A DNA stretch of 53,466 bases, from the NCBI GenBank assembly GCA_004376375.1, contig SOJX01000062.1, positions 1-53,466 of the forward strand, in the 5' to 3' direction. The notes below the pieces were generated by a model that was not told where the DNA came from, did not search any database, and saw only the letters and a list, made by a program, of their open reading frames with translations. The translations under genes and the position numbers were made by a program. Shown here piece by piece: positions 30,042 through 38,246 of the stretch. Position 1 is the stretch's first letter. Every line of letters starts with the position of its first letter. The stretch is from Planctomycetota bacterium (lineage in GTDB: Bacteria > Planctomycetota > E44-bin39).

Positions 30042-30935
30042 CTAGCTTGCCCTTATCAGAGCGAACAGGATTATTCCCATGATGATCGCGACCGCGAGTA
30101 TGAAAAGCTGCATGATGAAGCGGTGGGTTTTTTCCGCCTCGGGTGAGAGTTCCTGCCTCTTGAACGCGTTTCGCTGCCACTCGAACCTTGCCTCGTGGTC
30201 GTAGCCGGTGCATGAGCCCGCGTGGTGTACGAACTCGTGGACGAGTACGCCGAGTATGCCGGCCTCGAAGTCCCGCACTGTTTTCATTCCGTAACCGCTG
30301 TGATGGATTTCGAGGAACGAGCCGTGGAAGATGTCGATGCCGCGGCCGTACTGGTTCTGCGTGAACCAGCCGAGGATAAGCTGCCCGTCGAGGTTGCCCG
30401 TGTCCGTCCTGACGCCGAGCCCCCGGTCCAGTTTGTCGACCAGCCATTTGGGGAAAAGGGCGGTGTTGCGCTCCAACGCCCCGTAAACTGCCGTGCGGAA
30501 CTCCTCCAGCTCCATGGGCCGGTATTCGTCCTGCGAGGAACGGGAGAAGCGTTTTTTCTTGCGCCGGTACACGAAGTACTTGTTCGCCGCGAATATCAGG
30601 TCTTCGGTAATCCTCCATGCCGCAAGGAGAAGGTTGTCGGCGATCGCGATGGCGGGCTCGACGTCGTCGTCGACCTCGAGCGAGCCCTGGTGGATTACGA
30701 TGTGCGGCTTCGGCACCGTGTAGAACTTCGCAAGCACGCGGCGCTCGACCGTGAGGACCTGCGATTTGCCGTCGCGGAAAACGTGGGCGGCCTCTTCCGT
30801 GCGCGTCTCGGACGAAGGCTCGACCCAGAGCTCTTCGCGGGCGAGCACGTTGAACGGGGGCGGAAACACGGTCGGGTTCGCCCGCACGATTTCCTGTACG
30901 ACCTGCCTGAGCGTTTCTTCGTCGATGATGTCCAC
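30042..30935 (-). CDS. tail-anchored HEXXH (zinc peptidase-like) protein
   Basis: This 297-residue protein has the motif VLVHEFVHHAG (HEFVH) near residue 235, with HEARFEWQRNAF 13 residues later, compatible with a small gluzincin- or SprT-like zinc site. A single C-terminal transmembrane helix (FIMQLFILAVAIIMGIILFALIRAS) ends the protein, giving a cytosol-facing tail-anchored topology. The N-terminal 200 residues are not recognised. It is convergent with the NUDIX gene, with nine bases between stops. Proteolytic activity is inferred from the motif only; a non-catalytic zinc domain is possible. Confidence 0.72.
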   Translation of the reverse strand: MDIIDEETLRQVVQEIVRANPTVFPPPFNVLAREELWVEPSSETRTEEAAHVFRDGKSQVLTVERRVLAKFYTVPKPHIVIHQGSLEVDDDVEPAIAIADNLLLAAWRITEDLIFAANKYFVYRRKKKRFSRSSQDEYRPMELEEFRTAVYGALERNTALFPKWLVDKLDRGLGVRTDTGNLDGQLILGWFTQNQYGRGIDIFHGSFLEIHHSGYGMKTVRDFEAGILGVLVHEFVHHAGSCTGYDHEARFEWQRNAFKRQELSPEAEKTHRFIMQLFILAVAIIMGIILFALIRAS

Positions 30936-30984
30936 ACGGCCATGTTATCAGCCGGGGCTGCGGCGTGCAAACGAATTTGGGGGA

Positions 30985-31099
30985 TGGTCGATTGGTCGTT
31001 CGGTCCCTCGGTCATTCGGTCCTTCAGTCATTCGGTCCTTCGGTCAGGAAAGGTTACTGATTGACCAAAAGACCGAGGGACCTGGGAACCAAAGGACTG
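30985..31099. repeat. short-period inverted repeat element (word TTCGGTCC / GACCGAA)
   Basis: The left arm 30985-31047 repeats cggtcattcggtcc; the right arm 31060-31099 has gaccaaaagaccgaggga. The centre is aaaggttactga. It lies in the gap between two divergent genes, so it separates their promoters. Confidence 0.85.
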
Positions 31100-31180
31100 C
31101 TGCAAATTTTCAGCTATAAAAATGTGGATATATCGGTTTAATGTTGTATAATCCGTAAACTTTATATACCGGGTCGGGAT

Positions 31181-31987
31181 ATGGAAAACATACAGAAACC
31201 AAAACAGGCTTTCGGCGATGTCTGGGTGATTGAGTGCGTTGATTACATAGACGCGCATAACGCGGACGTTTTCGAGCGCTACATCCGTGAAGCGATCAAG
31301 GCGGAGCAAACCAGGCTTGTCCTGGATTTTTCCGAGCTTACTTACCTTGCCTCGACCGGCTGCAATGTCCTTCTGGGCTATCTGGCGGCCGCGCGCAAGA
31401 AGGGTGGCGACATCCTTATCATGAAGCCGAAGGTCGCGGTCATGGAAGTGTTGCGGCTTCTCGGTCTGAACGATGTTATCAACGTCGTGGATGACATGGA
31501 TGCCGCGATTGCCTTTTTCAAGCGCCAGGACGATGCGCTCAGCAGCGGGGAATTGAAGGTCGAAGACCTTGTCGCCCAGGCGGGCGGCTCAGGCGGCGAG
31601 GAAACGTCTCTGCCAGATCCTTCGGAGTGGGACGGAACCAAGGTCCCCGATCCAATCGAGGTGGGTTCTTTCGCGCGAAAGAAAGATAAAACAGAAGATA
31701 AAGATAAAGCGGTTGACGCAGCCGGGGCTGACGACAGAGATCCGGATAAACCCCTGAACCTGATTCCCGATGAGGTGGTGGAGATTCCCAAAACCCCCGT
31801 TGAGGAAGTGCCGGAACCCGAAAAGAAGAAAGAGGAGCCGAAAAAGCCGAATAAGAGCGGCGAAAACAAACCTATTGCGCCGAAGCCCAGGAAAGAAAGA
31901 TCAAAGAGGAAAAGACGCGAAAAAAAGAAAAAGAAAGCAGGCAAGAAAAGGAAAAAGAACCGCGGAAGGAAAAGCAGGAAAAAATAA
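31181..31987 (+). CDS. STAS-domain protein with long basic tail
   Basis: This is a 268-residue cytoplasmic protein. Residues 10-115 form a STAS domain of the SpoIIAA anti-anti-sigma type: VLDFSELTYLASTGCNVLLGYL carries the phospho-acceptor-like Ser58, and LRLLGLNDVINVVDDMDAAIAFF ends the domain. The remaining 150 residues are disordered: acidic/Pro/Lys linker, then KKKKKAGKKRKK-like repeats. STAS proteins act in partner-switching with kinase/phosphatase pairs; none is adjacent. A TATAAT box lies at 31147-31152 with no clear -35. The basic tail could bind nucleic acid or membrane (inference). Confidence 0.88.
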   Translation: MENIQKPKQAFGDVWVIECVDYIDAHNADVFERYIREAIKAEQTRLVLDFSELTYLASTGCNVLLGYLAAARKKGGDILIMKPKVAVMEVLRLLGLNDVINVVDDMDAAIAFFKRQDDALSSGELKVEDLVAQAGGSGGEETSLPDPSEWDGTKVPDPIEVGSFARKKDKTEDKDKAVDAAGADDRDPDKPLNLIPDEVVEIPKTPVEEVPEPEKKKEEPKKPNKSGENKPIAPKPRKERSKRKRREKKKKKAGKKRKKNRGRKSRKK

Positions 31988-32009
31988 TACTTACCGGAAT
32001 GCATCAATT

Positions 32010-32037
32010 GCAGGGGCGCAGCATGCTGCGCCCCTGC
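32010..32037. terminator. bidirectional palindromic terminator
   Basis: The perfect 28-nt palindrome GCAGGGGCGCAGCA/TGCTGCGCCCCTGC is followed on the plus strand by TTTATT. It separates the convergent STAS and metG genes; the metG stop begins two bases after it. Confidence 0.75.
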
Positions 32038-32038
32038 T

Positions 32039-33724
32039 TTATTCCGGCGGGAATTTCTCGCGCACGGCTTCGAAGGTCTTTTCGGTATCGAGCTTGCGGA
32101 AGGGCGGCTTGCCTTTTGCGATGGGCGCGCCTTCCGGGATTTCCTCGCCCGCGGTCTGCCAGTCGAGGCTGTCGAGGTTCAGGACCTTCCGCATCGACTC
32201 GGCGGCGTTCGGAAGGAACGGCGCCATCAGCACCGTGAGGGACCGCGCGGTCTGTATGCATACGTTTATCGCGGTGCCGCAATCCTCCAGGTTATCTTTG
32301 CCGGTTACCCACGGCTGGCGGGTATCGAAATACTTGTTCGCGTCCTGCGCGCCCTTCATCAGCGTTTCCAGCGCGGCCTTGAACTGATACGATTCGAGCT
32401 TTTCTGAAACCTCATCCCTCAGCGCGGGGAGGGCGGCAAGCTGCTCTCTGTCGAGCTCCGTGCGATTGCCGGCGGGCGGGACCCTGGCGTCGAAGCGTTT
32501 GTGCACGAACGACTGCCAGCGGTTGAGGAAATTCCCCAGCGTAGCCACGAGCTCGCCGTTGGTCCGCGCAATCAGGTCGTCCCAGTAAAATCCCGTGCGC
32601 GAGGGTTCGGGCGCGATCGCGGTAAGGTAATAGCGTAGCGCGTCGGGCTCGAAGATGTCCAGCGTCTCGGCGAGCCAGATCGCCGTCCCACGCGACTTCG
32701 ACATTTTTTCGGCCGCCATGTTCAGGAACGCGCTCACGACCACGTTATGCGGCAGCTGGAACGAGCCCTCCGCCATCAGCATTCCGGGCCAGATGATCGT
32801 GTGGAAGACGGCGTTGTCCTCGCCGATGAAGTGGATGATTTTACATTCGGGATTCTTCCACCACTTTTCGTAATCTTTCCAGTCGCCCGTCGTTTCCTCA
32901 CACCAGTCCGCGGTGAAGGAGACGTAACCGATAGGCGCGTCGAACCAGACGTAAAGTACCTTGTTTTCCGCGTCGGGGTCGTCGAGCGGAACAGGTATGC
33001 CCCACTTCAGGTCGCGGGTGATGGGGCGTGCGCGGAGCCCCTCGTTTAGAAACTTGAGGGCGCGCGAGCGGGTGGTGCTGCGCCATTCGGGGTGGGTATC
33101 TATCCAGCTTCTGAGTTTTGCCTCGAACTCGGGCAGGTTGAAATACCAGTGCGTTGTTTTGCGGACCTCGGGTGTCGCGCCTGAGAACTTGGATTTCGGC
33201 TCGAGCAGTTTCAGCGGCTCGATTTGCCTGCCGCAGCCTTCGCACTGGTCGCCGAACGCGTTCTCGCTTTCGCAGTCGGGGTAGTAGCACTTCCCCTGCA
33301 CGTATCGGTCGGGGAGGAATTTTTCCGCTTCAGGGTCGTACCACTGCTCGGACTCTATTTTTTCGAGAAGGCCTTCTTCATTCGCGCGCGTGAAAAAGTG
33401 CTGGGCGAACTCCGGGTGGCGCGGCGAGAGCGAGGTGCCGCCGTAGATTTCGAATTCTATGTTCATGCGGTTGAAATCCACAAGCTGCATCGGGTTGAAC
33501 TCCGCGACGATTTCCTCCGGTTTGCGCTTCTCGAACCATGATTTGAACTCGATTGCCGCGCCGAAGTCGTCGGAGCCGCAGATGTAGGCGACGTCGTCGC
33601 CGCGCGCCTTGAGGTAGCGGACGAAAATATCGGCCGGCAGGTACGCGCCCGCGACGTGGCCGACGTGGAGCCGCCCGTTCGAGTACGGCAGCGCGGATGT
33701 TATAAGGAATTTTCGTTTCGTCAT
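32039..33724 (-). CDS. metG: methionyl-tRNA synthetase
   Basis: MetRS charges tRNA-Met. The 561-residue class I enzyme has the HIGH-type motif SALPYSNGRLHVGH near residue 10 and KMSKSRG near residue 345, with a zinc knuckle in the connective peptide (CYYPDCESENAFGDQCEGC, residues about 146-164). The anticodon-binding alpha-helical domain follows. The C-terminal tRNA-binding (EMAP-like) extension found in longer MetRS is absent, so the enzyme is of the short, monomer-like form. It appears intact. Confidence 0.97.
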   Translation of the reverse strand: MTKRKFLITSALPYSNGRLHVGHVAGAYLPADIFVRYLKARGDDVAYICGSDDFGAAIEFKSWFEKRKPEEIVAEFNPMQLVDFNRMNIEFEIYGGTSLSPRHPEFAQHFFTRANEEGLLEKIESEQWYDPEAEKFLPDRYVQGKCYYPDCESENAFGDQCEGCGRQIEPLKLLEPKSKFSGATPEVRKTTHWYFNLPEFEAKLRSWIDTHPEWRSTTRSRALKFLNEGLRARPITRDLKWGIPVPLDDPDAENKVLYVWFDAPIGYVSFTADWCEETTGDWKDYEKWWKNPECKIIHFIGEDNAVFHTIIWPGMLMAEGSFQLPHNVVVSAFLNMAAEKMSKSRGTAIWLAETLDIFEPDALRYYLTAIAPEPSRTGFYWDDLIARTNGELVATLGNFLNRWQSFVHKRFDARVPPAGNRTELDREQLAALPALRDEVSEKLESYQFKAALETLMKGAQDANKYFDTRQPWVTGKDNLEDCGTAINVCIQTARSLTVLMAPFLPNAAESMRKVLNLDSLDWQTAGEEIPEGAPIAKGKPPFRKLDTEKTFEAVREKFPPE

Positions 33725-33818
33725 TCCGGTCCCCGGTTTGATTTCAATTATCTGTGAAAAACTATCTTACCCAGGCATGGAGAATTGGCAAGGAAAAAGT
33801 ACATAAACGGTCGGGAAG

Positions 33819-34577
33819 CTAGAACTCGAGGCCGAGTGTGATATAAATCCGCGGCTGGGGACCGAAATCGACTGAATCCATTCTGTCCTCCATATAATCC
33901 TCTACCGTTGGGTACATGAAGTAACCATCTTCAATATTCATACTGTCCCTGTTTGTGCCGAGGTCGATCCCGAATTCGAAGACAAGCTTGTGGTAGAGGA
34001 AACGGAGACCTCCGCCGGCCTCCAGGCCTACTGTGCGGGATTTCGACATGTACGAGTAAACGCTGACCGTATCGTAGACGTAATCGTCATTGCCCTTGAG
34101 GAACTGATAGGTAATGCCGGCGCGAAGAAAAGGGCGGAACCAGTCCGTAATTCTGATTTCGCATCTTGCCGCCAGGGGGACGCAGAAACCGTCTATCTCA
34201 TAGGACGCATAGGCCAGGCTCGTTGATTCCGGGATGCTGTGGTAATTAAGTCTCAGAAAACCCCAGTCAAAGCTCCATGGCGTGTCTGAAATCGGATAAG
34301 TGCCTTTTACGCCGTGAATAAACAAGTTGAGCTGGCCATCATACTCATACCTGTCAATATACTGGGTGCCAATCAGGCATAAAACCGACGGGTGGTTAAC
34401 GGTTTTATCGTTATCATTGTCTTGATGTTTTAAGCCATTATCAGCCACGAATAGTGGAGAGTCCGTAATCGCCCTCAAACCGCTGTTGTTGATGGCGCAT
34501 CCAGAGGCGAAGGAAATCGTGATACTCAAACTCAATAAAATAAGCGGCAGTGATATTATCCTGTTTCTTATATCCAT
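33819..34577 (-). CDS. outer-membrane beta-barrel lipoprotein, paralog 1
   Basis: This 252-residue protein has a signal peptide ending in lipobox-like FASGC (Cys27). The rest alternates polar and hydrophobic residues and ends GPQPRIYITLGLEF, a typical outer-membrane C-terminal strand. It is paralogous to 35626-36378 and 38247-39029: all share a GxxxPxRxYxxxGxxF end, a middle block ITDWFRPFLRAGITYQFLKG and the LEAGGGLRF motif. It lies downstream of a metzincin lipoprotein in the same operon-like array. Its role is unknown; it may be the membrane partner of that protease. Confidence 0.78.
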   Translation of the reverse strand: MDIRNRIISLPLILLSLSITISFASGCAINNSGLRAITDSPLFVADNGLKHQDNDNDKTVNHPSVLCLIGTQYIDRYEYDGQLNLFIHGVKGTYPISDTPWSFDWGFLRLNYHSIPESTSLAYASYEIDGFCVPLAARCEIRITDWFRPFLRAGITYQFLKGNDDYVYDTVSVYSYMSKSRTVGLEAGGGLRFLYHKLVFEFGIDLGTNRDSMNIEDGYFMYPTVEDYMEDRMDSVDFGPQPRIYITLGLEF

Positions 34578-34639
34578 GTTCCTGCTCCGTACATGTTAGA
34601 GGGAGTTTTATCCTTATGGCTCCCTGTCCTGTTATTCTG

Positions 34640-35395
34640 TTACCTCCCCGGCCCGGGAAGGGTTTCCAGCAGATAATTCCAGTGCTCCGACACGAAGGCC
34701 GGATTAAGAAGGGCCATTTCGAAGTATGTGCTCATAATATTTCCGTAGGTATTGATATGCCTCAGCCCGAGGGAATGGCCGATTTCGTGGGCGCAAATCA
34801 TGCCGACCCATTTCGCGCATTCGTCGAAACCCCATTCGTACGGAATGCCCTGCGCGAACGCGTCGATGAAGACTCCGAGTTTGCATTCGCCATCTTCCAT
34901 CCATGTTCCCGAGTTGTTCTCGACCCTGGCGTTACCCTCGTTGTCCCGATATGCCCTGCCTATTACATAGGTCGTTTCCCCGTTCCAGACGGCGATTGTG
35001 TTATAGGGATTCACGCCTATCCCGACGGCGTAGTCACTCCACCCCGGCGCCGGCGTGGAGCCGTCCTCAGGCGGCACGAGGTCGAAACTGATGCATTGGC
35101 CGTAGAAGAATTTCCGAACATATTTGACTGTTTTGGATTTGAATTCGTCGGCCCTGTCCGGTGGGAAGCCCATTGTGTCCATCGCCTGGTACAGGGCTTC
35201 GTTGTCGAAGTCGATGTGCCATTTATCGGTCCCGTCCAGATAACCGTCGGGGAGCCATTCGTCGGGGACTTCGGGCGCCCTGAGAATTACCGTTGTCGTC
35301 GTTCCTGACCCGCCGCAGCCGGTTATGGGGGGGATTAGAGTCAGAAAGACAAGCAGGAGAACGGGTGTAAGTCCAGGCAGACGTCGATTAAGCAC
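34640..35395 (-). CDS. metzincin-type zinc peptidase lipoprotein, copy 1
   Basis: This is a 251-residue lipoprotein (lipobox ITGC). It has the complete metzincin zinc motif HEIGHSLGLRH near residue 203 and a following Met-turn GNIMS. An N-terminal half with DGTDKWHIDFDN and a C-terminal LPGPGR are shared with copies 2 and 3. The GTG at 35395 was chosen because GGAGG lies five bases before it; the frame is open to 35419. The ribosome site and start codon lie in a conserved hairpin (35390-35426). It is predicted to be an extracytoplasmic matrixin-like protease; the substrate is unknown. Confidence 0.85.
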   Translation of the reverse strand: MLNRRLPGLTPVLLLVFLTLIPPITGCGGSGTTTTVILRAPEVPDEWLPDGYLDGTDKWHIDFDNEALYQAMDTMGFPPDRADEFKSKTVKYVRKFFYGQCISFDLVPPEDGSTPAPGWSDYAVGIGVNPYNTIAVWNGETTYVIGRAYRDNEGNARVENNSGTWMEDGECKLGVFIDAFAQGIPYEWGFDECAKWVGMICAHEIGHSLGLRHINTYGNIMSTYFEMALLNPAFVSEHWNYLLETLPGPGR

Positions 35396-35426
35396 CGCAG
35401 CCTCCAGGGCTTTCGGCACTCGGCTT
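35390..35426 (-). promoter_or_regulatory. conserved ribosome-site hairpin, copy 1
   Basis: The RNA AAGC-CGAGU-GCCG-AA-AGCC (5' side) pairs as AGCC/GGCU around loop CUGGA, GCCG/CGGU and AAGC/GCUU. The GGAGG ribosome site lies in the loop and inner stem, and the GTG start straddles the outer stems. Related copies are at 37946-37982 and 39024-39060. Confidence 0.6.
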
Positions 35427-35479
35427 CACATGTTGGACGTTCGAAGCGGGTTAATCTTCAAAAGAATTCATACTAATTT

Positions 35480-35613
35480 TTATTTACCGAACGTTTCACC
35501 CGGACCGGCGTTCAGCGGTTTTGTTTCCCCTTCGATAATTCGGTAATGACGGTTGGCCGGAAGGTCGGCGTATGTGGTTTCGGTACCTTTTGCGTCGGGC
35601 CGGCAGGCGGTGG
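35480..35613 (-). pseudogene. truncated 3' end of the FG-GAP/ASPIC gene
   Basis: About 44 codons encode a diverged copy of the C-terminus of the protein at 39114-40988 (ADLP.NRHYRI and PGETFGK are recognisable), with the same stop codon. The rest of the gene is absent; the downstream gene's 5' region follows. It is a remnant of the segmental duplication. Confidence 0.8.
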
Positions 35614-35625
35614 AATGTGGTTGGG

Positions 35626-36378
35626 TCAGAACTGCATGCCTAAGCCAAAATAGACTCGCGTCGGTCCTATTTCAGTTTTATCCAAAAAGTCCTTGCATTC
35701 GAGGTATGAATAAGAGTTGATAAAAAACCCGTGCTGCAACTTAAGGTTGTTGAAATAATAGGCGTAATCGATGCCGATCTCGATTGTGAAATCTGCGATA
35801 AGAAAACGGACCCCGGCTCCTCCCTCCAGCCCGAGCGAGTGCAGTTCGGCATGGAACTCGTTTCTGGCTATCGGCGCGGGACTGTAATCTTCATCGTAGT
35901 CGAAGTCGATATAATCCAGAGATGCCCTGAAAAACGGCCTGAACCAGGCAGCGGTTTGGAATTCGCAGCCGAGGCCGAAAGAGCCGGCAAAACCTTCACA
36001 GCGTTCCTGTTTTTTGAGGGTTATCATATTGTCAAACCCGATTGCCATTTCGCCAGGTTCGTTAGTGGAATGAAGCACCCAGTAGCCGCATTCAATGTTC
36101 CAGTTCCGCTCAGCTATCGGTACTCTTACTCTGAGGCCGGCTGTGCCGGGTGCCAGGTCGTCGATCTTGTGGGAAGAATGAAAACCGATCAACGCCGTTG
36201 CCGAAAGTTCGGGTATATAATCTTCAGCGCCGTCTTCCCCGGCGTTTTCATCGGCTGAACCTGCAATGTGAAACGGGAGAGGGTCTAACATGTTTTTGCC
36301 GGCGGGTGCACAACCTGCTGAAAGCGAAAGATAGAATATACAGATCACCAGTAATAAATTCGCATGATTGATTTTCAA
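35626..36378 (-). CDS. outer-membrane beta-barrel lipoprotein, paralog 2
   Basis: This is a 250-residue lipoprotein (SLSAGC lipobox) of the same barrel family as 33819-34577 and 38247-39029. It has FQTAAWFRPFFRASLDYIDFDYD in the middle, SLGLEGGAGVRFLI and a final GPTRVYFGLGMQF. The TTG start at 36378 has GGAG upstream and the signal peptide begins there. It lies between metzincin copy 2 (upstream) and the truncated ASPIC remnant. Function unknown; probably a small outer-membrane barrel anchored also by lipid. Confidence 0.78.
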   Translation of the reverse strand: MKINHANLLLVICIFYLSLSAGCAPAGKNMLDPLPFHIAGSADENAGEDGAEDYIPELSATALIGFHSSHKIDDLAPGTAGLRVRVPIAERNWNIECGYWVLHSTNEPGEMAIGFDNMITLKKQERCEGFAGSFGLGCEFQTAAWFRPFFRASLDYIDFDYDEDYSPAPIARNEFHAELHSLGLEGGAGVRFLIADFTIEIGIDYAYYFNNLKLQHGFFINSYSYLECKDFLDKTEIGPTRVYFGLGMQF

Positions 36379-36417
36379 AGTATCTCCGGACGAATCCAGT
36401 AAACAGATATCAAGTTA

Positions 36418-37182
36418 TTACAGCCTTCCCGGCCCGGGCAGGACGTTCATGAGAAATACGTAATGCCTGGGCGTAAAGAAAGGTTCGTGATCACCATAAG
36501 AGTGTGCAATGCTCATTATGTTCGGGCAGGAATTATCGTGCATCAGGCCAAGCGAGTGGGCGATTTCATGCGCACACAATTCAGCAAGCCATTTCGCGCA
36601 AACGTCGATATCACCCGGACGGGGAGCATAACAGGCATATCTGTCGATAAATACGCCCAATGGTGTATAGCGAGATCCGGAATTATTTTCGATATGGCTG
36701 TTTTGAAAAAGGTCCAGATACGCTCGCCCCAGATAATAAGGTTCATCTCCGTCATACACCGCAATGGTGTTGTAGGGATTCGGGCCGAGTTGCTCAGCCC
36801 TTATAGAACGGCCGGGCGGCGGAGTTGAGCCGTTTTCAAGCGGAGCATCGGAAAAGCTGATCCTGAGTCCGACGTAAAATTCTCGAATATACCGCAATGT
36901 TGTTGCCTTGAATTCTTCCGCATATTCGGGGGCAATGCCCATCTTCGGGAGGGCGTCCAGGAGTGCGGCGTTATCGAAATCCACGTGCCACTTGTCCGTG
37001 CCATTGATATAGCCGGCGTTCAGCCACTCATCGGTTACCGGCGGTCTGATAACTACATAAGTTGTGGTAGCTTTACCGCTGTCGCAGCCCGTAATCAGGA
37101 TAAGCGCCGCCGCAATCACCGGAAGAATAAATGACGGAGCTTTCCTGTTTTTCGTTTTCTTTCTGTAATAAATCATAACCAT
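36418..37182 (-). CDS. metzincin-type zinc peptidase lipoprotein, copy 2
   Basis: This is a 254-residue lipoprotein (lipobox ITGC) with zinc motif HEIAHSLGLMH near residue 205 and Met-turn PNIMS. It shares TDKWHVDFDNAALL, PNPYNTIAVYDGDEPYYLGRAYLD and the end LPGPGRL with copies 1 and 3. It has a longer, basic N-region (YYRKKTKNRK) before the hydrophobic stretch and lacks the conserved leader hairpin seen at the other two copies. It lies 25 bp downstream of copy 3, which suggests co-transcription. Confidence 0.85.
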   Translation of the reverse strand: MVMIYYRKKTKNRKAPSFILPVIAAALILITGCDSGKATTTYVVIRPPVTDEWLNAGYINGTDKWHVDFDNAALLDALPKMGIAPEYAEEFKATTLRYIREFYVGLRISFSDAPLENGSTPPPGRSIRAEQLGPNPYNTIAVYDGDEPYYLGRAYLDLFQNSHIENNSGSRYTPLGVFIDRYACYAPRPGDIDVCAKWLAELCAHEIAHSLGLMHDNSCPNIMSIAHSYGDHEPFFTPRHYVFLMNVLPGPGRL

Positions 37183-37207
37183 ATCATGTATCCCGGCGAT
37201 ATCGGTC

Positions 37208-37951
37208 CTACAGCCTCCCCGGCCCGGGGAGGCTTACGAGCAGTTGCAGGCAATGCGTCTCTATAAACGCCGGGTTGGAGGTCCCGATGACGCATTGTGA
37301 ATGCATTATGTTCGGGTCACTGTCATAGTGAGAAAGGCCGAGCGAATGGCCTATCTCGTGGGCCAGCATAAGAGCGGTGTTTTTCGCGAAATAATCGAGG
37401 CTGCCCCGCATCCACATGCATCTGGAGATTACGTCGATGAAGACTCCCAGTTTCTGATAGCCCCATGCCTTGCCGGAGTTGTTTTCAACGCGGGCGTTGT
37501 CCGCGAAGTCGTAAAGCGCGTATCCAGCGTATTTGCTATCCGGCCCTCCGTTGCATACGGAGATAACGTTATACGGGTTTTCACCCAGGGTGGCGGCGCC
37601 CTGCCGGTCACCCGGTTTTGCGGTGGAACCGATTTCGGGCGGCTTTGATGAAAAACTGATACGGATTCCGAAGAAATAGGTTTTCAGGTGTTCAAGGGTT
37701 TTCGACTTGAATTCTTCCGCCTGGCCGGATGAAAAGCCCTGCTGCGCCAGGGCGGCGGCGAGGGCGCCGTTGTCGAAATCGATGTGCCACTTGTCCGTGC
37801 CGAGGACAAAACCGTTTGGAAGAGTCTGGCCGGTTACTTCCCGAAGCTCCAGGACGATTACCTTTTGTCCGCTTTCGGAACCGCCGCAGCCGGGGAGAAG
37901 TGTTGCGAGAAGGAGAACGATCGGAATATATGAAAAATAAGGTTTGAGCAC
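37208..37951 (-). CDS. metzincin-type zinc peptidase lipoprotein, copy 3
   Basis: This is a 247-residue lipoprotein (lipobox LPGC) with zinc motif HEIGHSLGLSH near residue 198 and Met-turn PNIMH. It shares GTDKWHIDFDNGAL, GENPYNVISV and LPGPGRL with the other copies. The GTG at 37951 follows GGAGG by five bases; the longer frame to 37975 is unlikely. The start lies within the conserved hairpin at 37946-37982. All metal ligands are present, so it is predicted to be active. Confidence 0.85.
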   Translation of the reverse strand: MLKPYFSYIPIVLLLATLLPGCGGSESGQKVIVLELREVTGQTLPNGFVLGTDKWHIDFDNGALAAALAQQGFSSGQAEEFKSKTLEHLKTYFFGIRISFSSKPPEIGSTAKPGDRQGAATLGENPYNVISVCNGGPDSKYAGYALYDFADNARVENNSGKAWGYQKLGVFIDVISRCMWMRGSLDYFAKNTALMLAHEIGHSLGLSHYDSDPNIMHSQCVIGTSNPAFIETHCLQLLVSLPGPGRL

Positions 37952-37982
37952 CGTAGCCTCCGGGCTGATCGGCACTCGGCTT
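37946..37982 (-). promoter_or_regulatory. conserved ribosome-site hairpin, copy 2
   Basis: The stems AGCC/GGCU (loop CGGA) and GCCG/CGGU are conserved with copies at 35390-35426 and 39024-39060, while the inner bulge is AUC instead of AA and the loop lacks one base. The invariant bulge is CGAGU. Confidence 0.55.
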
Positions 37983-38121
37983 TTTATTAATATGACGCGT
38001 TATGCGCCTGAAACCCTGTAAGCGATTGGACTGCTTGCCGGAATCGGCAGTTGGGATGTTGTGACCGTCTACAATAGAATAAAGACCATATCTTGCCAGA
38101 AATATGTCTTCATCTTTCTGC

Positions 38122-38148
38122 AGCTGAATTATTCGTTCTTTAATTCAG
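38122..38148. other. inverted repeat in a 264-bp gap
   Basis: GCTGAATTA and TAATTCAGC form a 9-bp stem around an AT-rich loop in the gap 37983-38246. No T tract follows on either strand; nothing else is recognised in this gap. Confidence 0.5.
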
Positions 38149-38246
38149 CTTCACCATTAAGACGATTAAGGAAGACAAATCTTTCAGGAAAATCATATTA
38201 AATTATTTAGCGAAAGTGCGTTGAGCTAAAAAGAGGTCGGGCAATG

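Larger units (their letters stand above)
35389..35613. repeat. 225-bp duplicated block, copy 1
   Basis: This block matches 39023-39247 at a constant offset of 3634 bp without gaps visible to me. It spans the first codons and leader of the metzincin copy 1 gene and a truncated copy of the 3' end of the FG-GAP/ASPIC gene. Confidence 0.85.
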
